64,000 nucleotides of DNA from Hymenobacter aranciens (GTDB lineage Bacteria; Bacteroidota; Bacteroidia; Cytophagales; Hymenobacteraceae). This document shows, piece after piece, positions 42,973 through 54,500 of the stretch. The position numbers and the translations under genes were made by a program. Numbering within the stretch: the first letter of the stretch is position 1; the number at the start of each line of letters is the position of its first letter. The notes below the pieces were generated by a model, which saw only the letters and a program-made list of their open reading frames with translations, was not told the origin of the DNA and did not search any database. The stretch covers positions 395,089-459,088 of the forward strand of contig NZ_JAUQSY010000004.1 in assembly GCF_030580865.1 (NCBI RefSeq), written 5' to 3'.

Positions 42973-45900
42973 ATGATACGCTCGTTTACCAGTCTGGCCG
43001 TCCGTCGGCGGTCCTTTTTGGCGGCTGCGCCGCGCAGTTTCTATTACCCGCTGGCTGCCGCGTTGCTGGCATTGGGCAGCCCGGCCGTAGCCCAGCAGCG
43101 GGCGGCGCCGGTCTTGTTCCAGGACGATGCGGCGGCCCGCGCCGCCGCCCAAACCTCGCCGCTGGCCGCCCTGGTGCGGCAGGCGCGGCCCTTCTCGCTC
43201 GACCCCGACGTCGTGCTGGCCGCGCTGGCCGCCGCGCCGCGGGAGGGTACGGCCGACGGCACGCCCGTGGTGCTGGCCCTGCCCCTGCCCGATGGCCGCA
43301 CCGCCCGCTTCGCCCTGCGCCAAACCGCCGTGATGGCCCCGGCCTTGGCCGCCCGCTACCCTGCTATCCGCACTTATTCCGGCGCGGGGCTCGACGATGC
43401 CACCGCCAGCCTGCGCCTCAGCCTCGAGCCGGGCGGGCTGCATGCGCAGGTGCTATCGGCCACGGCGGGGCCGGTGTACCTCGACCCGGTGAGCCTGACC
43501 GATAACGCTCATTACCTCAGCTACGAAGTGAGTGCGCGGCTACCCCCCGGACCGCTGCCGGGCTGTGCCGCGCCGGCCAGCACTCTTCCGGCCGCTTTGC
43601 CCGCGCGGCGGCCGGCATCGGGCAGTGCCCTTGCCACGGCAGGCCGGAGCGCGGGCGCAGCCCTGCGGGTATTTAAGCTAGCCGTAGCCACTACTGATGA
43701 GTACACCGCGGCCCGGGGTGGCACCCGCGCCAGTGCCCTGGCGGCGGTGGTCACTACCGTCAACCGTATCAACGGCCTGTATGAGCGGGAGCTGAGCGTA
43801 CGGCTTCAGTTGGTAAACAATAATGAGTTGATTGTGGCTGCCAATTCCAGCACCCGCCCTGACCCCTACTCGAACAACAACGACGCTGGCACTGCTCTAT
43901 CCGAAAATGCGACGCACCTCAACGCCGTCATTGGCTCGGCTAATTATGACATCGGGCACCTGTTTGGTACCTACGGCGGCGGTTATGCTCTCATTGGTAT
44001 TCTCAACAACTACGCCAGCTACAAGGCCTATGCCCAGACGGGACTCAGCGACCCGGTGGGCGATGCCTTTGACATTCAACTGGTGGCCCACGAACTGGGC
44101 CACCAGCTGGGGGCGTACCATTCCTTCAACTCGACCGGCAGTGGCAGCTGCTCGGCTACCAACTGGGACTACAATGCCGCCTGCGAGCCCGGCTCCGGCT
44201 CGACCCTGATGGCTTACCCCGGCCTGTGCGGCAACGATAACCTGCAGGGGGGGCGCGATGCGTACTTCCACAACGTAAGCTACGAGCAAATAAGGCAGGA
44301 AATAGATTTCGCCACCATTGGCACCAACGGCCTGCCGACCGGCAATACAGTGCCCACCGTAAGCGTGCCCGCCAGCGACAAAACGCTACCCATCGGCACT
44401 CCTTTCAAGCTAACGGCGGCGGCCACCGATGCCAATGGTGACGCCCTGACCTACTGCTGGGACCAGCTCGACCTGGGCCCGGCCGCCGGGCTCACCGCCC
44501 CGCAGGTGGCGGACGAGCTGGTGCCCCTGTTTCGGTCGTGGGCGCCCAGCAGCAGCCCCACGCGCTACTTTCCCCGCCTGAGCACCCTGTTGGCCAATGG
44601 CACTAACCTGGCCGAGCGTTTGCCCACCGTCGACCGCACGCTGGTGTTCCGGTGCCTGGTGCGCGACCTGCACGCCGGGCCGCAGGGCGTAGTGGGCGGC
44701 AGCGCCAACAGCGAATCGGTGCGCCTGAACGTGAGCAGCGCGGCGGGCCCATTCGTGGTGACGGCCCCCAACAGCCCCATCAGCTGGACCGCCGGCTCGA
44801 CCCAAACCGTGAGCTGGAACGTGGCCGGCACCACTGCCAACGGCGTGGACTGTGCCACGGTGAACATCCGCCTGAGCACCGACGGCGGCCTCACGTACCC
44901 CATCCTGCTGCTGGCGGGCACCCCCAATGATGGCAGCCAAGCCGTTACGGTGCCCAATGTGCTTACCACTACCGCGCGCCTGATGGTGGAGGCCGCCGAC
45001 AACTATTTCTTCGACCTCTCCGACTACGACTTCACCATTACCCCCGCAGTCGTGCTACCCAGCCTCGGCAGCCTCAGCCCTGCCAGCGGCCCGGTGGGCA
45101 CCCGCTTCACGCTGCAGGGCAGCAATCTGGCCGGCGTAACGGCCGTGACGGTGGGCAGCGTACGCGTGCCTTTCACCATCGTTTCGGCCTCCAGTCTCAG
45201 CCTCCAAGTGCCCGACAGCATCGCCGGCCCGGCTGCCGTGGCAGCAACCAGCAGCGCCGGCAGCAGCAATGTCTTGCCGTTCAGCATCACTCCGGTTATC
45301 AGCAGCCTGTCTCCTACTACGGGCGTAACGGCGAACTCCGTGCAGATTGGCACCACGGTCGTCATCACGGGCAGTGGCTTGCTGGGCGCGACGGAAGTAC
45401 GATTTAATGGCTTGGTGGTCAATAATAGCACGGTGAATGCGGCGGGCACCGCCATCACCGTCACCGTGCCGAGCGGCGCCACATCTGGCTTCGTGACGGT
45501 ACTCACCCCGGGCGGGCGGGCTACCAGTCCGCAACCGTTCACCATCACGGAGCGGCCCTGTATGCTGCCCAGCTCGGTCAGTTTCAGTATTATCACAGCC
45601 ACCACGGCCCGGCTGGTGTTTGCGGCGAATCCCTCGGCCCCGCGTTTTTACCTCGCCACGCTCTCCCCCGGCAATCGTATCGACACGCTCTGGACGACGA
45701 CAAGCTTTACATATAATAACTTGATACCTAACACCATTTACACCTTCACCCTGCGCAGTCAATGCGGCTACAGCCAGTCTTCGCCAACGCTTACGCGCCG
45801 CTTTGCCACGCCCGCGGCGGGCTCCAACAATGAGTGCGCGGGCGCCACGCCGCTGGTGCCCGGTGCCCCGGGCGAAAGCTGTATTCCTACGGGTAGCTCG

Positions 45901-48489
45901 CTGGGCACAGCTACGCAGTCGCGCCCCCCGGCCGAGTGCAGCGGCTCGCTGGCCACCACGGCCCGCGACGTGTGGTTTCGCTTCGACGCCGCCGGGCCGG
46001 TGCATACCATCGTCGCCAACAGCTCGGGCGATGGGGTGCTGGAGGTATTTGCCGGCCCCTGCGGCAGCCTTACCAGCCTGCAATGCGCAGATGCCGTTGC
46101 TACCGGCGGCGAGAGCCTGACACTGACTACGCTGACGCCGGGCACGAGGTACTGGGTGCGGTACTATCATAAAGACTTTGGTCTTTCCTTCTTCTCGGCC
46201 TGCGTCACGACGCCGGCCCCGGTTTCGGCCACCTGCCCGGCTCCTGCCAACCTAGTGGTCAGCAACGTGACGGCCAACTCGGCCAGCGTGGGCTTCAGCT
46301 CGTCGGGGCCCGGCAACCAGTACGTCGTGACCACCAGCCCGCCCTCCACCACCCAAACGGTCAGCGCCGGCCCCGTCATGCTCAGCAACCTGCGCGACGC
46401 TACCGCCTACGTAGTCAGCGTGGCCAGCGCCTGCCCCGACACCACCGCTTCGGCCCCCGTGCTGGCCACGTTCACCACCGACTACCCCGACCTGGTAATC
46501 GATGGCAGCTTCAGTGACATTACTGCGCGCACTTACCGCAACGTGACGATAACGGGCACCGGCTACGGCCAGCTTGGCGGCAACACGCCGGCCGGGCGCA
46601 ACGTGGTCGTCGTCGGCACGTTCCGGATAGAACGCGGCGGCTACCTCGACGACAACTGCCGGCTGATTACCGGCCCCGGCAACTTTGTGCTGGAACCCGG
46701 AGCTACGATGAATATCTGTGGTACGCAAGGCATTAGCCTGAGTGGCGCCACCGGTACGGTACAAGTGACGGGCACCCGGTCGTTTGGCCGAAACGGCAAT
46801 TATGAGTACACCACCTGGGGCGCTGCGCCGGCCATCACCGGCTCGGGGTTGCCCGACACCATTAACACGCTCCTGGTGGGGGGCGACCGGGCGCAGCACT
46901 TCAACCTTAGTAACACCCTGGTGGTGCGGCGCTATGTGCAGCTCACGAGTGCCAGCCTGTACCTGGGCAACTCCAATCTGACGCTGCTTTCCGACATTCA
47001 CGGCACGGCCTCGCTGTATAATGAGCCAGGCGTGCGGGTGGTGAATGACGGGAGCGGCCGGGCCACCGTGCAGCGCTACATCCACCCCAGCACCACCTAC
47101 CGCGGCCCCGGCTACCGGCACTACAGCTCGCCGCTACGGGCCGCCTCGGTGGCCCAATTGGCCGTGCCGGGGCAGTTTGCCCCCGTCGTGAATGCCGCTT
47201 ACAACCCGCTGCCTGCCCCGGCGTTGCCTGCCAACCAGTTTCCTACCGTATTCCGCTACCGCGAAAGCCGCCTCACGCCCGCCTTCTCCGATTTTGAGGC
47301 GGGCTGGGAAAGCCCGGCCAGCCTGAACGACCGGCTGGTGCCCGCGCAGGGCTATACGGTCAATATCCCGCCCAGTGCCAGGGTCGCGCTCACCGGCGAA
47401 CTCACCTGCGATGAGGTGAACACCGGTCCGCTCAGCCGCGGTAGCGGCCCCAACGCAGGTTGGCACCTGCTGGGCAACCCCTTCCCGGCCCCCCTTTTTC
47501 TGGCAGAGTATTTCAATGACAGCCTGCCGGCCGGGCTGGCGCGGGCCGTATATGTTTTTGAGCCTGACAGCCATTACGGCGGCTTCTACCGCTCTTACGT
47601 CAATGGTGTCGGCACGGATGGGCAGCCCTACCTGACCCTATCGGTGATGCAGGGCTTTTTTATGCGCGTGACCCAGGACCTACCCGGCGGCTACACCTTC
47701 CGCCACTACCTGCGGGGCACCAATCCCGACTCGGCAGGCTTCCATCGCCCGGTTTCGGGCAGCCTCCGCGCCCCACGTCCCCTGCTGCGCCTCACGCTGG
47801 CCGGCACTGCTGCCCAAGGCGCGGACCACACCGTGGTGTATCTCGAAAGCGGCGCCACCGCCAGCGGCACCGACGCCCGCTACGACGCCGCCAAGCTCAC
47901 AAACCCCGGCGCGGCCCCGCAGCTGGCCACGCACATGCCCGGCGCGGGCAACGAGCCGCTGGCCATCAACGGCCTGCCCGACCTCACTGCCCGCGCCGAC
48001 ATCCGCGTGCCCCTGACCCTGCGCCTGCCCGCTGCCGGCCCCTATCAGCTGCGCGTGACCGAGCTCAGCAACTTCGACCCCAGCGTGCCGGTGTGGCTGC
48101 TCGACCACGCCCGCGGCACCCGCGTCAATTTGCGCCAGCAGCTTGGTTACAACTTCACCGCCTCCCAGGCGGGCGCGCTCGATGGCCGCTTCGAGCTGCT
48201 GCTGGGCCGCAGCAGTACGGCGCTGGCAACGACCAGTGCCGCGGCCAATGCGTTCAGCGTGTGGCCCAACCCGGCAGCAGTGGGGCGGAGCCTGCAGCTG
48301 GCGCTGGACGCCCCCGCCCCGGCCGCTACGGCCACGCTCACCACGCTGCTGGGGCAGCCAGTGGCGCGGATGAGCTTCGGCGGGAGCACCGCCGAGCTGG
48401 CCACGGCCGGGCTGGCGGCAGGCACCTACCTGCTGGTGGTGAAGGCAGCCGGACAGCCAGCCAGCACCCGGCGCGTGGTGCTGGAATAG
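42973..48489 (+). CDS. Secreted reprolysin-like (M12B) zinc metalloprotease 1 with T9SS tail
   Basis: An 1838-residue exported protein. The signal peptide ends AVA-QQ near residue 40. A propeptide-like region is followed by a reprolysin-type catalytic domain with HELGHQLGAYH (His373, Glu374, His377, His383) and a Met-turn STLMAYPG. After it come a beta-rich region, two TIG/IPT repeats, FN3-like modules, a region rich in short beta turns, and a C-terminal T9SS type A sorting domain (FSVWPNPAAVG, GTYLLVVKA). The ATG at 42973 starts the signal. First of three tandem paralogues; each is secreted, but their substrates are unknown. Confidence 0.9.
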   Translation: MIRSFTSLAVRRRSFLAAAPRSFYYPLAAALLALGSPAVAQQRAAPVLFQDDAAARAAAQTSPLAALVRQARPFSLDPDVVLAALAAAPREGTADGTPVVLALPLPDGRTARFALRQTAVMAPALAARYPAIRTYSGAGLDDATASLRLSLEPGGLHAQVLSATAGPVYLDPVSLTDNAHYLSYEVSARLPPGPLPGCAAPASTLPAALPARRPASGSALATAGRSAGAALRVFKLAVATTDEYTAARGGTRASALAAVVTTVNRINGLYERELSVRLQLVNNNELIVAANSSTRPDPYSNNNDAGTALSENATHLNAVIGSANYDIGHLFGTYGGGYALIGILNNYASYKAYAQTGLSDPVGDAFDIQLVAHELGHQLGAYHSFNSTGSGSCSATNWDYNAACEPGSGSTLMAYPGLCGNDNLQGGRDAYFHNVSYEQIRQEIDFATIGTNGLPTGNTVPTVSVPASDKTLPIGTPFKLTAAATDANGDALTYCWDQLDLGPAAGLTAPQVADELVPLFRSWAPSSSPTRYFPRLSTLLANGTNLAERLPTVDRTLVFRCLVRDLHAGPQGVVGGSANSESVRLNVSSAAGPFVVTAPNSPISWTAGSTQTVSWNVAGTTANGVDCATVNIRLSTDGGLTYPILLLAGTPNDGSQAVTVPNVLTTTARLMVEAADNYFFDLSDYDFTITPAVVLPSLGSLSPASGPVGTRFTLQGSNLAGVTAVTVGSVRVPFTIVSASSLSLQVPDSIAGPAAVAATSSAGSSNVLPFSITPVISSLSPTTGVTANSVQIGTTVVITGSGLLGATEVRFNGLVVNNSTVNAAGTAITVTVPSGATSGFVTVLTPGGRATSPQPFTITERPCMLPSSVSFSIITATTARLVFAANPSAPRFYLATLSPGNRIDTLWTTTSFTYNNLIPNTIYTFTLRSQCGYSQSSPTLTRRFATPAAGSNNECAGATPLVPGAPGESCIPTGSSLGTATQSRPPAECSGSLATTARDVWFRFDAAGPVHTIVANSSGDGVLEVFAGPCGSLTSLQCADAVATGGESLTLTTLTPGTRYWVRYYHKDFGLSFFSACVTTPAPVSATCPAPANLVVSNVTANSASVGFSSSGPGNQYVVTTSPPSTTQTVSAGPVMLSNLRDATAYVVSVASACPDTTASAPVLATFTTDYPDLVIDGSFSDITARTYRNVTITGTGYGQLGGNTPAGRNVVVVGTFRIERGGYLDDNCRLITGPGNFVLEPGATMNICGTQGISLSGATGTVQVTGTRSFGRNGNYEYTTWGAAPAITGSGLPDTINTLLVGGDRAQHFNLSNTLVVRRYVQLTSASLYLGNSNLTLLSDIHGTASLYNEPGVRVVNDGSGRATVQRYIHPSTTYRGPGYRHYSSPLRAASVAQLAVPGQFAPVVNAAYNPLPAPALPANQFPTVFRYRESRLTPAFSDFEAGWESPASLNDRLVPAQGYTVNIPPSARVALTGELTCDEVNTGPLSRGSGPNAGWHLLGNPFPAPLFLAEYFNDSLPAGLARAVYVFEPDSHYGGFYRSYVNGVGTDGQPYLTLSVMQGFFMRVTQDLPGGYTFRHYLRGTNPDSAGFHRPVSGSLRAPRPLLRLTLAGTAAQGADHTVVYLESGATASGTDARYDAAKLTNPGAAPQLATHMPGAGNEPLAINGLPDLTARADIRVPLTLRLPAAGPYQLRVTELSNFDPSVPVWLLDHARGTRVNLRQQLGYNFTASQAGALDGRFELLLGRSSTALATTSAAANAFSVWPNPAAVGRSLQLALDAPAPAATATLTTLLGQPVARMSFGGSTAELATAGLAAGTYLLVVKAAGQPASTRRVVLE

Positions 48490-48560
48490 CAGATGTGTTG
48501 AGCGAGGTAGGGGCGGGACTTCCCTCGCCCCCTACCTCGTTCTATTTACCTGTCAGTCGT

Positions 48561-48568
48561 TATCTTGC
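48561..48568 (+). promoter_or_regulatory. Possible -7 element of protease 2
   Basis: TATCTTGC, a variant also seen before the RsbU-like gene, lies 19 bases before the start codon. Confidence 0.35.
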
Positions 48569-48587
48569 GGAATCTTTCGCCATCGCT

Positions 48588-51500
48588 ATGAAGCAGCTAA
48601 TTACTCATTTGACCACTACTACTCCTTGGGCTGCTTACTGCCGGTCCTTTGCTACGGCCCGGCTTTGCGGGGCGCTTCTGCTATCGGCGCTGAGCTTGAA
48701 CAGTCAGGCCCAGCAGCGGGCGGTGCCCACGTTATTCCGCGACGACGCGGCGGCGCAAACGGCCGCCCGCACGGCGCCGCTGAACGCCCTGCTCTACCGG
48801 GCGCGCCCAGTGTCGCTCGAACTGAGCAGCCTGCGCACGGCGCTGGCCGCCGCGCCGCTGGAGCGGCCGGGCGCACAGCCCATCACATTGGCCCTGCCGC
48901 TGCCCGACGGCCGCACCGGCCGCTTTGCCGTGTACGAAGCCCCGGTGATGGCCCCGGCTCTGGCTGCCCGCCACCCCGAAATCCGCACCTATGCCGGCCG
49001 GGGGCTCGACGATGCTACCGCCACCGTGCGCCTGGATGTGATGCCGACGGGCTTTCACGCGCAGGTGCTGTCGGCCGATGAAGGGCCGGTGTATATCGAG
49101 CCGATGAGTGCTTCGGACACGGGCCATTACCTGAGCCTGCGGCTGGCCGATGCGCGGCCCCAGCAAAATAGCTCGGGCTGTGCGGGAGCTGCTTACCCGC
49201 CCGCAAGCAGCAGCCCGGTGCTCATACCGCGCGGAACGGCCGGCGCTACCGGCCCGCAGTCCCGGCAATTGCCGGTGGGCAGCCAGCTGCGCACCCTGCG
49301 CCTGGCCGTGGCCACCACCGACGAATATACGGCCCTCTGCGGTGGTCCGGCACTGGCCCTGAGCCACATAATCAGCACCGTGAACCGCGTGACGGGTGTG
49401 TATGAGCGCGAGTTGGCCGTGCGCTTAGAACTGATACCCAACGAGGAGCTCCTCATTGCCGCCAACTCCGCCAGCAGCCCCGACCCCTTCAGCAATAACA
49501 ACCACTGGACTACTGCCCCCGCGGAGAATCAGACGTTCATCGACCGGGTGATTGGCAGCGCTTACTACGACATCGGCCACGTATTTGGCACCTATACGGC
49601 CAGTTACGCCTACATCGGCGTGGTGTGCGAAAGCTGGAAAGCGCGGGGAGAAAGCGGCTCCTTCTCGCCCGCCGGCGACTTCTTCAATATCCGGACCGTG
49701 GCTCATGAGATGGGCCACCAATTAGGCGCCAGCCACTCGTTTAATTCTGCAAATGCCGGCAGCTGCACGACCAACTACCGGATGGGCAGCGCCGCCTATG
49801 AGCCTGGCTCGGGCACTACCATCATGTCGTATGCCGGCCTGTGCCCTCCCGACAATATCGCGAACGAGCCCAGCCCGTATTTCCATACGGATAGCTACCA
49901 GACCATTCAACTCAATCTGAATAGCCTGGGCTGCGGGACAATGGCGGCCACCGGCAATACGCCGCCCGTGGTGACAGGCCCGGCCAGCGGCGACAAAGTG
50001 CTGCCCATCAGCACGCCTTTTAAGCTGACGGCCAGCGGCACCGATGCCAACAACGATGCTCTGACCTACTGCTGGGAACAGATGGACAAGGGCATCAGCG
50101 ACTCACCCTCGTCGCCGCAGGCGGTGGGGCAGACGCCGCCGCTATTTCGCTCGTGGCCGGCCAGCAGCAGCCCTACGCGCTACTTCCCGGCCCTGCCCAC
50201 GCTGCTGGCCAACACCAGCAGCCCCGCCGAGCGGCTACCCACGGTGGCCCGCCCGCTCACCTTCGTGTGCACCGCGCGCGATGCCCACAACGGCCCGCTG
50301 GGCGTGGTGGGCGGCGTGGCCCAAACCACCGACCTGGCCCTGCGCGTGACGGCCAACGCCGGCCCTTTCCTGGTGACGGCCCCCAACGCGGCCGTGAACT
50401 GGGCCAGCGGCAGCACCCAGACCGTAACCTGGAACGTGGCCGGCACCGACGCTAACGACGTGGACTGCACCAGCGTGAACCTGCGCCTGAGCACCGATGG
50501 CGGCTACACCTACCCTATCATACTGCTGGCCAACACGCCCAACGACGGAAACCAGGCCATCACGGTGCCCAACCTGGCTACCACCACGGCCCGCATCATG
50601 GTAGAGGCGGTCGGCAACTACTTTTTCGACATCTCGAATGCCAACTTCACCATCACGGCCAGCCCGACGGCGCCGGTGCTCAGCAGCCTCTCGCCCGCAA
50701 GCGGCGCGGTGGGCAGCACCATCAGCGTGACGGGCAGCAACCTGACGGGTTTGAGCACCGTGACGGTGGGCGGCGTGAGTGCCACGTTTGCGGGCGTTTC
50801 GGCCACGGGCTTCAGCTTTGTGGTGCCGGCCGGGGCCCCGGCCGGCCCGGTGCTGGCCACCACGGCCAATGGCGCCAGCAACGGACTGGCGTTTACGGTG
50901 CTGCCGGCCATCAGCAGCTTCACGCCGGCCAGCGGCACGGCGGGCAGCCTGATTACCATCACCGGCACCAGTCTAAGCGAAATCACGGCCCTGCGTTTTA
51001 ACGGCACGGCGGCTACCAGCTTCAGCAGCAACGCCGCTGGCACGCAGCTGACGGCCACGGTACCCACCGGGGCCACTACGGGTCTCATCACCCTTACGAC
51101 ACCTGCCGGCACAGCCAGCAGCGCTACCAATTTCACGGTGCTGCCCACGCCCTGCACGGCACCTACCGGCCTCACGTTCCGGCAGATTGGCAGCTCCTCG
51201 GTCACGGTGCTGTTTGCGACCAGCGCGGGCGCACAGTCGTACACCGTGAGCACCACCCCGGCCTCGACCACCCAAACCGTGAACTCCGGCTACGCGGTGC
51301 TCACCGGCCTGACGGGTAACACCGCCTACACGCTCAACATCGTGAGCAACTGTGCAGGCGGGCAGACGTCGGCGGCCGCCATGGCCTCATTTAGCACCGC
51401 TCCCGCCACCCTCAACAACGAGTGCGCCTCGGCCGTGGTGCTGACGCCCGGTGCGCCCGGTGCCGACTGCTCGCCTACCGGCGGCACCGTGGCCGGCGCC

Positions 51501-54500
51501 ACCCAAAGCCAGGCGCCCAACACCTGCAACAGCTCCCGGCCCGCTACGGCCCGCGACGTGTGGTACCGGTTCACGGCTACTTCCGACGCCCACATTCTCA
51601 GTGTCCGTAGCTCGTTTGTGGGCGTCATTGAGTTGTTTAATGGCAACTGCGCCGGCCTGACCAGCCGCACCTGCGCCAACGCCAACCAGCGCATTGGCGA
51701 GGTAACCAGCCTGAGCATGACTGGCCTGACGGTGGGCACTACCTACTGGGCGCGCTTCTACGCCTCGTCGAGCAGCGTGCCCAGCCAGCCGGAGTTTTTT
51801 ATCTGCGTAACGACGCGGGCCCTGGGTTGCCAGGCGCCTACCAACCTCGCTGTCATTAACCCCTCTACCTCCACAGGGCGGCTGGACTTCACGGGTTCGC
51901 CTACGGCCATTGACTACACCATCACCACGGTGCCGTATTCGACGCCGGTCACGACCAGCCTCACCAGCCTGAACCTCATCAACCTGCAGTATGGCACCAC
52001 CTATACGGTGACTGTGACGAGCAACTGCTCGGGCGGGGTAACGGCGGCGGCCAGCACCACCTTCACCACCGAGACGCCGCCGCCTTGCACGCCGCCCACC
52101 GAAGTGCTTATCAGCGAGGTGACGATGACGGATGCCCTGCTCTCATTCGCGGCCAACCCCAACTATAATTACGTTCGGGTGAGCACCGTACCCGCTACCA
52201 TCAACCTCTATACCACCGCCAACCCCATCCGGCTGACCGGCCTGACGCCTGGCACCACCTACACGGTTTCGGTGGAGCTGCAGTGCGCTCCGATGGGCCC
52301 GGCCACCCCAGTCAGCACCACCTTTACCACGCTGCCGCCGCCCTGCACGGCCGCCACCAGCCTGAGCGTCGGCAACGTGACTTCCAGCTCGGCCACGGTC
52401 AGCTTCACGCCCAGCGCGCAGGCTACCAGCTACGTGGTGACCACAACGCCCGCCAGTACGACGCAAACCATCACCGCCTCGCCGGTGACGCTGAGTGGCC
52501 TGCAGGCCGCGCGCAGCTACACGGTAACCATTGCCAGCACCTGCTCCAGCGGCGCGGCGGAGGCCACCGCGTCGTTCACCACGCCGTACCCTGACCTGAC
52601 GGTGAGCACCACCACTACCATCCCGGCCGGCATCTACAACAACATCACCATCACTGGCACCGGCGATGCCACGGCTGCCGGCAACGTGGGGGTGCAGGGC
52701 GTGCTGCGGGTGCAGGCGGGCGGCGCCTTCCACGACGACTGCCGCATCATCAATGGCCCAGGCTCCTTCGTGCTCGAAGCGGGGGCCACGCTCTACATCT
52801 GTAGTGCCCTGGGCATTGTGCGCGATGGCTCCTCCGGCGCCATCCGGCTGACGGGTGGCCTCTCTTTCAGCGAGTATGCCTCGTACGTGTATAAGGGGTT
52901 CGCACCCCAAGTCACCGGCTCGGGGCTGCCGGCGCAGGTGTTCAGCCTGACGGCGGACGGCGTGGGGCCCGTAAGGCTAAGTAAGTCAGTGAGCATCAGC
53001 CGGGTGATGCAGCTTTATAACACCGATATAATCCTAAGCAACAGCAACCTGACCTTGCTTTCCAACGCCAGTGGCACGGCCTACGCGGTGAATGCCGGCA
53101 CCGGCCAGGTGCTGAATAACGGCACCGGCCGGGCTACCATGCAGCGCTACGTGCGCCCCAGCACCAACTACCGCGGGCCGGGCTACCGTCACTACAGCTC
53201 GCCGGTGAGCGGGGCCACGGTAGCCAGCCTCACGCTGCCGGGCAGCTTCGTGCCGCTGGTAAATGCGGCCTACAACGCCCTGCCTACGCCCGCGCTGCCG
53301 GTGGCGCAGTTCCCCACCGTGTTTGGCTACGACCAAAGCCGCCTCACGGCCAGCTACCCGGGGTTCGACGTGGGCTGGTACTCGCCCGCGGCCCTCACCG
53401 ATGCGCTACAGCCCAGCCGCGCCTACACCGTGAACCTGCGCCCCAGCGACACACTCAGCCTGACCGGCCTGCTCAACACCGGCTTCATCGGGACCGGGCC
53501 GCTGCGCCGCGGCGTGGGCCCCGATGCGGGCTGGCATCTGCTGGGCAACCCCTACCCCGCCCCACTCGACTGGCACCTTGTCGAAACCACGCCGGGCGCC
53601 CTGCCCGCCGGCCTTAGCAATGCCATCTATGTGTATGAGCCTGATGCGCAATACAGTGGTTTCTACCGCAGCTTCACCAACAACATCGGTACGCTGGGCT
53701 TCGATGGCGTGGTGCCGGCCATGCAGGGCTTCTTCGTTCGCACTACCAGCGACGTGCCCGGCGGCTTCGACTTCCAGAATGCCTTCCGCCTCACCACCTA
53801 CCGCAACCCGGCCTTCCACCGCAGCGCCGGCCCTGACGCCGATGCCGCCGGCCGCCCCCTGCTGCGCCTGCAGCTCAGCGGCGCCAGCCCCGAGCCCGAC
53901 GAAACCGTGCTCTACCTCGAGCGCGGCGCCACCGCCACCGGCACCGATGCCCGGTTTGACGCGCCCAAAGTGCCCAACGCCGGCTCCGTGCCCAGCCTGG
54001 CCTCGCAAATGCCCGGCGCGGGCAACGAGCCCCTGGCCATCAACGGCCTGCCACCGCTGGGTGCTGCCAGCTCCGCCGTGCGCGTGCCCCTGCGCCTGAC
54101 CCTGCCCGCTGCTGGCCCCTACGAGCTAAGCGCGGCCTCACTCACCGATTTCGACCCCGCCCTGCCCGTGTTGCTGCTCGACCTAGCCACCGGCCAGACC
54201 ACCGACCTGCGCCAGCAGCCGATGTACGCCTTCACCGCCACCCAGGCCGGGGCGCTCAACCAGCGCTTCGAGTTGTGGCTGGGGCGCCCCACCGGCGCGC
54301 TGGCCACGTCGGCCGCAGCCAGCACCAGCTTTAGCCTGTGGCCCAACCCGGTGCGCGGCAAAGCCCAGCTGCACCTGGCCCTGGACCGCCCGGCTACAAC
54401 CGCCACGGCCACGCTCAGCGACGTGCTGGGCCGCCCGGTGGTGCAGCACAGCTTCGGCGGCAGCGCTACTGAGCTATCTACCAACGGCCTGACGCCCGGC

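Noticed and set aside
48093..48587. Upstream extension of protease 2 into protease 1
   Set aside because: The extra residues are a frame-shifted shadow of protease 1; the signal peptide starts at 48588.
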